From assembly GCA_041751425.1 (NCBI GenBank), contig JBGSXL010000006.1, positions 4,608 to 68,607 on the forward strand: a stretch of 64,000 bases of DNA. Reading direction: 5' to 3'. Below are positions 17,068 to 24,705 of the stretch, in pieces. Numbering within the stretch: the stretch's first letter is position 1; the number at the start of each line of letters is the position of its first letter. The position numbers and the translations under genes are program-made. Under the pieces are notes generated by a model. That model saw nothing but the letters and a program-made list of their open reading frames with translations. It was not told the origin of the DNA and made no database searches. The stretch is from JAVVEG01 sp041751425 (GTDB lineage Bacteria > Pseudomonadota > Gammaproteobacteria > Pseudomonadales > Pseudohongiellaceae).

Positions 17068-18081
17068 ATGAGTTTAATTCCCGCTCACAGAACCGGCCGC
17101 AGTCCCTTCGCTACATTCCTTGTAACCGGGGCAACAACCTGCATGTTTGCAGTGGTCGCGCATGCAGATTATATTCCCCCGCAGACCTCCTGGGGCGTTC
17201 CTGATGTACAGGGTGTCTGGGACTATTCCTCCCGTACCGGCATGGAACGCCCCCCTGTGTTTGAAGGAGCACTTGTAGTCAGCGAGGAACGTATGCGCGA
17301 ACTGGTCCCATCCTTTGAGGCGTGGTCTACAGCGCTGGAAGCCACAGGTGCTGAGGCTCCCGGGCCGGACAATGTCGGTGCATACAACTCGTTCTGGATT
17401 GATATTCGTGAAGGGCTGGGTTCAGTGGATGGTGAATTGAGAACATCATTTATTATCTATCCTGAAGATGGTCGTATTCCCTGGGCAGAGACTGGTCGTG
17501 CTGCCCGTGCAGAACAACGCGCACGTATGAGCTTCGATCATATAGAGCGCAATGCCGGGCCCGAAGGCTTTCCATTGTCGGAGCGATGCCTGATCAGTTT
17601 CTCTAGCGTGGTTCCCTTCACACCGTCCCTGTATAACAATAATTTGCGTATTGTCCAATCACCTACCCATGTCGTGATTCTTGCTGAGATGGTAAGCGAT
17701 GCTCGCATTGTGGCTATCGATAGCGAGTTTCCTGAAGATATGCATCCCCGCTGGCAGGGAAACTCTATCGGTTACTATGAAGGCGATGAACTGGTCGTGG
17801 TAACCAAGGGGTTTCATCCGATGCAGGTGTCTCGAGGCGGTGGCTATACGTCTGAGAATTCCACCATTACTGAACGCTTCCGCATGAGCCGGGAAAATGT
17901 CCTTAAATACAAATTCACTGTAGAAGATTCTGATTTATATATGGAGCCTTGGACGGGAGAATTGGAGATGAACCCAAGCGCAGGGATATACGAATATGCC
18001 TGCCACGAAGGAAACTACTCCATGCCAGGAATCCTTGCGGGAGCGCGATTGGAAGAGGCTGCCGCTGACAGCGACGAATAA
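17068..18081 (+). CDS. Secreted protein of an uncharacterised family
   Basis: The 337-residue product has a signal peptide (TTCMFAVVAHA) then SWGVPDVQGVWDYSSRTGMERPP, ending with WTGELEMNP...IYEYACHEGNYSMPGIL. This pattern (an xxPDLQGxWD opening, a GNSIGYYEGDELVVVTKGF stretch and a CHEGNY end) recurs in secreted proteins of Acidobacteria and marine gammaproteobacteria with no assigned function. It is mainly beta-strand by appearance. GGAGG precedes the ATG. The convergent TonB receptor follows after a hairpin. Confidence 0.75.
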   Translation: MSLIPAHRTGRSPFATFLVTGATTCMFAVVAHADYIPPQTSWGVPDVQGVWDYSSRTGMERPPVFEGALVVSEERMRELVPSFEAWSTALEATGAEAPGPDNVGAYNSFWIDIREGLGSVDGELRTSFIIYPEDGRIPWAETGRAARAEQRARMSFDHIERNAGPEGFPLSERCLISFSSVVPFTPSLYNNNLRIVQSPTHVVILAEMVSDARIVAIDSEFPEDMHPRWQGNSIGYYEGDELVVVTKGFHPMQVSRGGGYTSENSTITERFRMSRENVLKYKFTVEDSDLYMEPWTGELEMNPSAGIYEYACHEGNYSMPGILAGARLEEAAADSDE

Positions 18082-18114
18082 ACACAGCGAAGTGAAAATT
18101 GGATGATTGCGGCG

Positions 18115-18158
18115 AGCAGACAGAGGGCGCGATACGTGCACAAAAACCTCTGCCTGCT
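18115..18158. terminator. Inverted repeat between convergent genes
   Basis: AGCAGACAGAGG (18115-18126) and CCTCTGCCTGCT (18147-18158) pair at 11 of 12 positions around a 20-base loop. No T-run follows on either strand, so it may act as a bidirectional transcript-end structure rather than a classic intrinsic terminator. Confidence 0.45.
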
Positions 18159-18172
18159 ACACCGTCAGATAA

Positions 18173-20281
18173 TCAGAACCGGTAACGCAAACCTACATCA
18201 AAACTGCGCTCAGGTCCTACGTAAATTCCCTGTCGCAAACTGGCGATGTAATGCTTGTCTGTCAGATTCTTTATATTGGCATTGAAGCTCAGCTGACTAT
18301 TCACGTTATACACCAGGTACAAATCCAGCAATGTGTAGCCTGGCACTTGCCCGGTGAAAAAACCGCTGACGCTTTCGTTGATTGCTACAGTATTGTCTAC
18401 ATCTGTGAACTGGGCATCGGAGTGATGGAGATTCATGCCAGAGCGCAGTCTGCCATTTTCATATTCCAGCAACATATTGCCCACCCATTCAGGCGTATAG
18501 GGCAGGCGGCTGCCACTGAACGTGGTGATGTTGCCGTTGCCGTCCAGACGATTGCCCCGGAACTCTGCGTCCGTAATGTAGGTGCCATTGGCGCTCAGGC
18601 TAAAACCACTTCCAAGGTCGAAACCAAGACCAAACTCCAGACCCTGATGCAGCGTTTTACCACCGTTGGTGACCTGAAATTGTGTATTGCTGTTTGCGGG
18701 TATGATCTGGTTATCAAAGTCCATGCGGAACATGGCAAATTCGTATGTGACTCGCTGTGTATTGCCACGTAAACCAAGCTCCAGATTGACGGAATGTTCT
18801 GCATCCAGTTCCTGATCCTGCAAACCACTCAGTGCGTCGCCATTCAGAGCTGGTGAGAATGCCTTGTACATGCTGGCAAACAATTGCAAAGCAGGATCTA
18901 CCTGCCAGGTGAGTCCAAGGCCCGGCATCAGTTCAGTGTTGTCTGTAGTTGCCCGGTTACCCTGTGCTGGCGTGCGACGCTCATCTGCGCGTTTCTGCTC
19001 GTACATCTCAGCACGTAAACCTGCAGTCAGGGCCAGTGTATCACTCAGCAAGAAGCGGTTTTGCGCATACAGAGCAACACTTTCTGCGGAGTCTATCCTG
19101 TCGCGACCCAAGGGGCCCGTGCGTGGAGTCAGGCGGGTTGCCTGCACAGTGCGGTCTTCCATCTCTTCGTTGAGATAGCGCACTCCCAGTTCCGTTTCAC
19201 TGGCAACTCCCAACAACTCGTGTTCAATGTGCAGGCGAGAGTCGATGCCGAAGCGGTCAAAGGAGCGATTGTTACCGTTCAGGCTGTCTGTATAAACCCA
19301 CGATTCCGCAGCCGCAGATGCGGCGTTATTGGTGCCGAAACGCCAATAATCCCGGTGCATCTGGCTGCCGTACACCAAGGTATTAAGGCGAGCGGAAGGG
19401 CTGATTTCCCACTGATGATTGATGTCCAGAGCTCGCCGACCCGTCAGGAAATAATCATCAGGTGCCGGGTTGTTGGATTTGCCGTCGCGATACTCTTGCA
19501 GGAAGTGACCACGGTAGGAAATATTGGCGTCATTGCTGTAGTCGCTGAATTTGATGCTTAAGAATTGATTGTTACTCAGTGCCATACCAGCTTTAAGCAT
19601 AATGTCGGTAGTTTCATAGCCTTTGTCGAGAAAACCGTCGCTGTTAACCCGGTTGACGATAGCTCCGAACGTAGCGTCGCCGGAAGCGGAACTGGCGCCA
19701 ACTTCGAGATTGGCTTCGCGGGTATTCCATGAGCCACCGCGCAATGAGAGTTCAACACCGTCACGTGGCTGTTTAGTGACATAGTTGATAACGCCACCAA
19801 TGGTGCTTGGACCATAACGCAGTGAGGCGGCGCCTTTAAGTACTTCAATGCTTTCCACACGCTGTACGCGAGGGTTGTAGTAACGGCCGTTACCCACAAA
19901 CAAGCCAGGAGCTACTGGCACGCCATCTTCCAAAATCAGCGTTTTATAGTCTGCTGAACTCAGGCCACGCATGCCGATATTAGCGACGATTGCACTTTCT
20001 TCTTCTGGTTTGATGTTGATACCAGGCACAGCGCGCAGAGCCTCTTCTGTTGATCGCGGCTGTCTTAAAACCAGTTCTTCAATCTGCACCAGTGAAACGG
20101 CGCCGGGCTGGCGAGAGACGTCACCGGGGTTTTCACCAATCACCAGGATAGAAGGCAGGCGTAGACCTTCGCTGCCTTCTAAGTCCTGTGCCAGCAGCAG
20201 GCTGGGGCTTTGCAGTGCTATAGCGGCGCTGGCCAATGTGAAAGCGGTTACCAGTGGGCGGCGTTTGTAGCGGAAATTCAT
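18173..20281 (-). CDS. FecA-like TonB-dependent siderophore/ferric-citrate receptor
   Basis: The 702-residue receptor has a signal peptide (SLLLAQ), a TonB-box-like SILVIGENPG, a plug with PGINIKPEEESAIVANIGMRGL and SIEVLKGAASLRYGPSTIGGVINYVTKQPR, and a barrel ending LRYRF with the terminal Phe needed for outer-membrane insertion. Plug motifs and length resemble FecA-type ferric-dicitrate receptors. No FecI/FecR pair is adjacent. A Fur-box-like site lies 50 bases upstream, consistent with iron control. GGAGAG precedes the ATG. Confidence 0.88.
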   Translation of the reverse strand: MNFRYKRRPLVTAFTLASAAIALQSPSLLLAQDLEGSEGLRLPSILVIGENPGDVSRQPGAVSLVQIEELVLRQPRSTEEALRAVPGINIKPEEESAIVANIGMRGLSSADYKTLILEDGVPVAPGLFVGNGRYYNPRVQRVESIEVLKGAASLRYGPSTIGGVINYVTKQPRDGVELSLRGGSWNTREANLEVGASSASGDATFGAIVNRVNSDGFLDKGYETTDIMLKAGMALSNNQFLSIKFSDYSNDANISYRGHFLQEYRDGKSNNPAPDDYFLTGRRALDINHQWEISPSARLNTLVYGSQMHRDYWRFGTNNAASAAAESWVYTDSLNGNNRSFDRFGIDSRLHIEHELLGVASETELGVRYLNEEMEDRTVQATRLTPRTGPLGRDRIDSAESVALYAQNRFLLSDTLALTAGLRAEMYEQKRADERRTPAQGNRATTDNTELMPGLGLTWQVDPALQLFASMYKAFSPALNGDALSGLQDQELDAEHSVNLELGLRGNTQRVTYEFAMFRMDFDNQIIPANSNTQFQVTNGGKTLHQGLEFGLGFDLGSGFSLSANGTYITDAEFRGNRLDGNGNITTFSGSRLPYTPEWVGNMLLEYENGRLRSGMNLHHSDAQFTDVDNTVAINESVSGFFTGQVPGYTLLDLYLVYNVNSQLSFNANIKNLTDKHYIASLRQGIYVGPERSFDVGLRYRF

Positions 20282-20331
20282 GGTCTCTCCAAAATGATTT
20301 GCGAACCAATGTTAAAAGTTGCGCTAATCAT

Positions 20332-20350
20332 AATGAGAACAATTCGTATT
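20332..20350 (-). promoter_or_regulatory. Fur-box-like operator upstream of FecA-like receptor
   Basis: AATGAGAACAATTCGTATT matches the symmetric AATGAGAATAATTCTCATT-type Fur site at 16 of 19 positions. It lies 51-69 bases upstream of the receptor start, where a promoter is expected. It could also affect the divergent aldolase gene, which starts about 140 bases away. Confidence 0.6.
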
Positions 20351-20493
20351 TGCAAACTTATTTTGCCAAAGGAGCGGAGTTTGTTCGGCTCGGTTGATCC
20401 TGACCTCTTACCATGACTGCCATGGGTGACGGCATAGCAGGTTTCATCTAAGATGACTTCTCGTAAAACAGCGGTAAGTAAGAGGGTGAAACA

Positions 20494-21396
20494 ATGAAAA
20501 GAATTTTCCGTCAGGTAGCCTGCTTGACAGCCGTTTTGGCAGTGGCGGCCAGCATATCAACAACACAGGCGCAGGAGAGAATAGACATCACCGGCTGGGG
20601 GACTGGTGCAGTACAGCCGGTACCCGTGAATCCGGGCCGACCCTGGGGTTGGGCAGTGCGTGATTTCATGGAGGACCCAGACAGTCAGTTGTATAACCGT
20701 GCCAAGGAAAAACTGCTGAACGGAGAGCAGATTTTCAGTCACGTCATTTCTACATTCGACATTGAGCGATACTGCTCGGAAGCTCCTGACTATGACTACA
20801 CCTGGTTTGAAATGCAGCACAGCATGCTGCGTTACGATCAGGTTGCCGAAATGGTTGCGGCCTGTCCGCGCGCTGGTGCGGCGCCAATCCTGCGTCTGCC
20901 TGATGCACTTGAGGGCAGCGTGCAAAAGGCCATGGACATGGGCATGCTGGGAATCATCGTGCCTACGGTGAACGATGCCATTGCTGCTCGCGAGTCAGCA
21001 CGTTACACCCGCTATCCACCAATTGCACGACGCAGCGCGGGGGGCGGGCAGGGGCCGGGGTTATGGACGCCAGCCGTGCCGGAAGGTTATACGTTTCGGA
21101 ATACTGCTAACGACAATATGCTGGTCATCGTGATGATAGAGACGGTAGAAGGCGTTAACAATGCCCTGGAGATTGCTTTGCAACCTGGTGTTGATGTGGT
21201 TCTGCTTGGCAATGCGGACCTGTCGGGATTTTCGGGTTTTGCACAAAACTCTCCTGAGTACCATGACCTGCAAATCAAAACCCGCAACGCAACATATCGC
21301 GCTGGGAAGTTCTGGGGTAACGCGCAATTTCGTAACGCGGAAGGCAATCCACTGAGCGCGGAGTCCCGCGTACATATGGGTTCTCCTCCGCAGTAA
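20494..21396 (+). CDS. Secreted HpcH/HpaI (citrate-lyase/aldolase) family protein
   Basis: The 300-residue protein carries the HpcH/HpaI TIM-barrel fold: DYTWFEMQHS (H109, catalytic His position), PILRLPD (R134), GIIVPTVNDA, MIETVEGVNN (E216) and VVLLGNADLSG (D242), the last two matching the metal ligands. Family members are cytoplasmic class II aldolases acting on oxo-acids. This one instead starts with a clear signal peptide (LTAVLAVAASISTTQAQ), predicting export. GAGGGTG precedes the ATG. It diverges from the FecA-like receptor and precedes two secreted ureohydrolases. Confidence 0.82.
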   Translation: MKRIFRQVACLTAVLAVAASISTTQAQERIDITGWGTGAVQPVPVNPGRPWGWAVRDFMEDPDSQLYNRAKEKLLNGEQIFSHVISTFDIERYCSEAPDYDYTWFEMQHSMLRYDQVAEMVAACPRAGAAPILRLPDALEGSVQKAMDMGMLGIIVPTVNDAIAARESARYTRYPPIARRSAGGGQGPGLWTPAVPEGYTFRNTANDNMLVIVMIETVEGVNNALEIALQPGVDVVLLGNADLSGFSGFAQNSPEYHDLQIKTRNATYRAGKFWGNAQFRNAEGNPLSAESRVHMGSPPQ

Positions 21397-21463
21397 GCAC
21401 GCTCGAAGCAACATAACGATGCACATAGTTTGAATTCGCTCAAAAAGGGTGCAGAACTGACTC

Positions 21464-21515
21464 GGTTCGCTGCAATTGCTCACCTGCCAGCCTTGGTGAA
21501 CAATTGCAGCGGACC
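21464..21515. repeat. Long inverted repeat between aldolase and ureohydrolase genes
   Basis: Fifteen bases from 21464 (GGTTCGCTGCAATTG) pair with 21501-21515 (CAATTGCAGCGGACC) with one G-U pair, and an inner TCACC/GGTGA extends the stem toward a 10-base loop. No T-run follows, so it is not a standard terminator. It may stabilise or process the transcript between the two genes, or be a solitary repeat. Confidence 0.7.
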
Positions 21516-21644
21516 GTGTGAAATCAGGTGTCTGAACCTTCCCCCTTCGTATTTCAGGTTGGTACTCAAGAAAAAATCGATTTATGGCACTTATATTGCT
21601 TTGTTAGTACACTGCAAACAGAATAATAGACGGAGCAGCATGGT

Positions 21645-23114
21645 ATGCCCAGTCAGCCCGAGATAAGTGATTCCCACCGTTTTACAGATCTACCCAATAC
21701 ACATCATTCCAAAAACAGACTCTTTCCCTTCTTCTGTACTTTTTTGAATCGCGGGTTATTATGCAGTGGACTCCTGTTGGCAAATAGTTGCGCAGTGGCA
21801 GCTGTCGACGAGTGGCAATTGTCCGATGAGTTTGCTGAAAAACTGGAAGTGCTGGAGACCAGCCAGCGCAACTTCATTTCTAATGGTGATTTTCTAGCAT
21901 TCATGCCTGCTCGTCAGATGGAGTATGAGCTGAAAGTACGCGATGCAACGGGCATTCAGAATTTGGTGTCGGACCTTATCGCGGTTGCGGCGGAAATGGG
22001 TTATGACGCGACCCGTGACATGGGGGCAATACCCTTGAATTTGACAACCGATGATTTCAATCTTGGCGTTGTGTTACCGCCAGTTCTTCGCAAGAACGAG
22101 CGCAGCCCAGGCCCTTTTGGCGTGCACCGTTATATGTTCCCTGAATCCGGCATACCGACCTTTGCAGGGGCGCCAGTTGCCATTTTTCCAGAGGACCTTG
22201 TGGCTGGAGAAGTAGATGTCGCCATTATAGGCATTCCGAATGATATGAGCAGCGGTCGACGCAACGCCAAGGCAGGGCCTCGGGCCATGCGAGCATTGAA
22301 CACAATTGCAATACCGGATATTCAAACCCTGGTTAATCCTCTGACGGTCTTGTCGATCGTTGATTATGGTGATTTTGCAGTCGATGGTATGAGCACAGAA
22401 CGTACTGTTACACACGTAACTGCCATGGTTGCGGAAACCGCAGGTACCGGTGCTATACCCATGATGGTAGGTGGCGATACGTCGATGCTCTATCCCGGTG
22501 TGAAAGGCGTAGCGCAAGTGCATGGTAACGGGAGTTTTGGTCTGGTCCACTTCAGTGCTCATCCCGACGCAAAACGCGATGCTGTACACTCAGTGTCTGA
22601 CGATCAGGCACTGTTCCTGCTGCTTGATGAAGGCATCGTCAACGGTGAGCACCTGATTGCAGTAGGTCTGCGCGGTGAATCTGTCAATCAAGACACCCTG
22701 CAATGGTTGCGTGATAATAGGGTCCGTTACCACACGATGGCAGCAGTGAACAGAAACGGTTATCCCGCAGTGATGTCCAGAGTTATCGAGGAAATCGAGT
22801 CACTTCCTGAACAGTTGTTTGTGTCTATAGATGTAAGCGTGATCGAACCGAGCAATATGATTGCTGCAGGCAGAATCGCCACCAATGGTTTAGGCATACA
22901 GGATGTCACTTCCACGATCCGTCACCTTTGCGCTGCGCGCGAGATTGTAGGCTTTGAAATAACAGACCTGGCACCCATGCTGGATTATTCGCGCTTGTCA
23001 GCTGTGAATGCGAATGCTGTACTTAACGCATGCCTGGTGGGTGTCGCTGCACGAAGAGCCGGTTTTGCACCAGATGAGGTGCACCCATTAGCGCTTGACC
23101 ATGGTCAGGATTAA
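21645..23114 (+). CDS. Secreted ureohydrolase-family protein with degenerate metal site
   Basis: The 489-residue protein has a signal region (hydrophobic stretch about residues 38-53), a helical pre-domain containing a FAEKLEVLETSQRNFISNGD stretch and an agmatinase/arginase-like domain. Of the six Mn ligands of the family, three are changed: GGDHS is GGDTS (T279), DAHxD is SAHPD (S304; H306 and D308 kept), and DxD is DVS (D396 kept, S398). It is therefore probably non-catalytic or altered. GGAG lies 9 bases before the ATG. The intact paralogue begins 16 bases downstream, so the two are probably co-expressed. Confidence 0.85.
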   Translation: MPSQPEISDSHRFTDLPNTHHSKNRLFPFFCTFLNRGLLCSGLLLANSCAVAAVDEWQLSDEFAEKLEVLETSQRNFISNGDFLAFMPARQMEYELKVRDATGIQNLVSDLIAVAAEMGYDATRDMGAIPLNLTTDDFNLGVVLPPVLRKNERSPGPFGVHRYMFPESGIPTFAGAPVAIFPEDLVAGEVDVAIIGIPNDMSSGRRNAKAGPRAMRALNTIAIPDIQTLVNPLTVLSIVDYGDFAVDGMSTERTVTHVTAMVAETAGTGAIPMMVGGDTSMLYPGVKGVAQVHGNGSFGLVHFSAHPDAKRDAVHSVSDDQALFLLLDEGIVNGEHLIAVGLRGESVNQDTLQWLRDNRVRYHTMAAVNRNGYPAVMSRVIEEIESLPEQLFVSIDVSVIEPSNMIAAGRIATNGLGIQDVTSTIRHLCAAREIVGFEITDLAPMLDYSRLSAVNANAVLNACLVGVAARRAGFAPDEVHPLALDHGQD

Positions 23115-23130
23115 TCGAGGCAGGGACATT

Positions 23131-24696
23131 ATGAGAACTCGCACAGTCAAAATTTATCTGCGTCCATTCATGTGTTCTTTGTTCGTCATGCTTGGGCTGG
23201 CCACCCAAACTGCGATTGCTGCAGATGAACCGGAGCATGTGACAGGAACTAATCCTTACCCTTTTGATACTGTCGATGCGCGCGAAAAAGACGCACCACT
23301 TATAGAGTTGCCGGAAACCATTGCTGAAAAACTTGTTTTATTGAGTGAGGAGCAACTAACTTTTTTGCGCAGCGGTGATGCGCGCACGTTCGCCGGTGAT
23401 CTGGAAAAAACCATTGAGTACCTTGAGAAACACTCTCCGGAAGAAATCGTGGTGTGGGTTGAAGCGATGCAGGGAGTGCTAGCCAGAACCGCATTCATGC
23501 CAGATCGGGATGCCGCGAATATTCCATTGAATACAGATTCTCCTGGATTCAATGCATGGCGCTTGCAGCGCCCACGTTCTATGGACCCCGAGCGTAAAGC
23601 GGGTCCTGTTTCCTTGGGGCGTTATAACGGTAATGGTGGTCCGCCAACCTTTGGTGGATTTCCACTGGCTCTGAGCAAGGAAGATCTGGTCGAAGGTGAG
23701 GTGGATGTTGCCATAGTGGGTGCGCCATTGAACATGGGGTCAGGTTGGCGAGATTCAGGAGCACAGGCTACAACTGACATGCGCGTTATGGGGCGCGCAT
23801 TAGGTGGGATGGATCAGTACGTGCAGATCAATCCGGGGGCTGTTTTGAATATCGTCGACTATGGTGATATCGCCATGGACAATAACAGCACCGAGCGTTC
23901 CATGCAGCATGTGCGTGAAATCGTGCGCGAGATAGTTGAAACAGGCGCTGTGCCAATAATCATTGGTGGTGATCACTCTCTGGAATACCCCAATGTTGCT
24001 GCTCTGGCTGACGTCTATGGCAAAGAGCGTGTGTCCGTTATCCATTTTGACTCTCATTACGATGCCTGGTGGGGTGACGTGCACCTGATCAACCATGGTG
24101 CACCTGTTTATCGTCTGCTTAATGAAGGTCATGTACGCGGTGCGGATTATATTCAGGTTGGATTACGCTCAAGTGGTCCCGATGTGGAAGCTTTCAAATG
24201 GATGCGTGAGATTGGCATGCGTTTTCACACTATGGCGGAAGTGGAACAACGCGGTTGGGATGCTGTATTGGAACGGGTCATTGCAGAAGCCAGTGAGGAA
24301 GGGCGCAAGTTGCACATTTCCTTTGACATAGATGTTATCGATCCGGCATTTGCGGTAGCAACCGGCACACCCGTATCCGGCGGCTTGAATATGCGGGAAT
24401 CGATTACCATCGTGCGTAGACTTTGCGCGGAATCCAATGTAGTCAGTTTCGATCTGGTGGAGTTGCACCCCGCACTTGATCCCACTTACATGACCACAAT
24501 GAACAGTGCGCACATTGTCAAAGCCTGTCTGACAGGTCTGGCGATGCGCGAGAAAGGGCTGACTGATCCACATTACCTCAGCCCCATATCGTCCGAACAT
24601 GCTATCGATGACTACTACGGCGACCAGGCAGATTTTCTGGAACGGACACGAGCTCTCGAAGAAAAAGAAGAGGAAGAATCAGATGAACCACAATAA
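23131..24696 (+). CDS. Secreted agmatinase/arginase-family hydrolase, intact metal site
   Basis: From the ATG at 23131 (MRTRTVKIYLRPF, after AGGGA) this 521-residue protein has a signal peptide ending near AIAAD, the same helical pre-domain as its neighbour (IAEKLVLLSEEQLTFLRSGD) and a complete ureohydrolase site: H282 (GGDHS), D307/H309/D311 (FDSHYDAWW) and D399/D401 (SFDIDVIDP). It should hydrolyse a guanidino compound to urea plus amine; the substrate is unknown. Cytoplasmic location is usual for the family, so export is unusual. The C-terminus is a Glu-rich acidic tail. It converges on the permease-hydrolase gene with a 9-base gap. Confidence 0.87.
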   Translation: MRTRTVKIYLRPFMCSLFVMLGLATQTAIAADEPEHVTGTNPYPFDTVDAREKDAPLIELPETIAEKLVLLSEEQLTFLRSGDARTFAGDLEKTIEYLEKHSPEEIVVWVEAMQGVLARTAFMPDRDAANIPLNTDSPGFNAWRLQRPRSMDPERKAGPVSLGRYNGNGGPPTFGGFPLALSKEDLVEGEVDVAIVGAPLNMGSGWRDSGAQATTDMRVMGRALGGMDQYVQINPGAVLNIVDYGDIAMDNNSTERSMQHVREIVREIVETGAVPIIIGGDHSLEYPNVAALADVYGKERVSVIHFDSHYDAWWGDVHLINHGAPVYRLLNEGHVRGADYIQVGLRSSGPDVEAFKWMREIGMRFHTMAEVEQRGWDAVLERVIAEASEEGRKLHISFDIDVIDPAFAVATGTPVSGGLNMRESITIVRRLCAESNVVSFDLVELHPALDPTYMTTMNSAHIVKACLTGLAMREKGLTDPHYLSPISSEHAIDDYYGDQADFLERTRALEEKEEEESDEPQ

Positions 24697-24705
24697 CGGT
24701 TGTAG

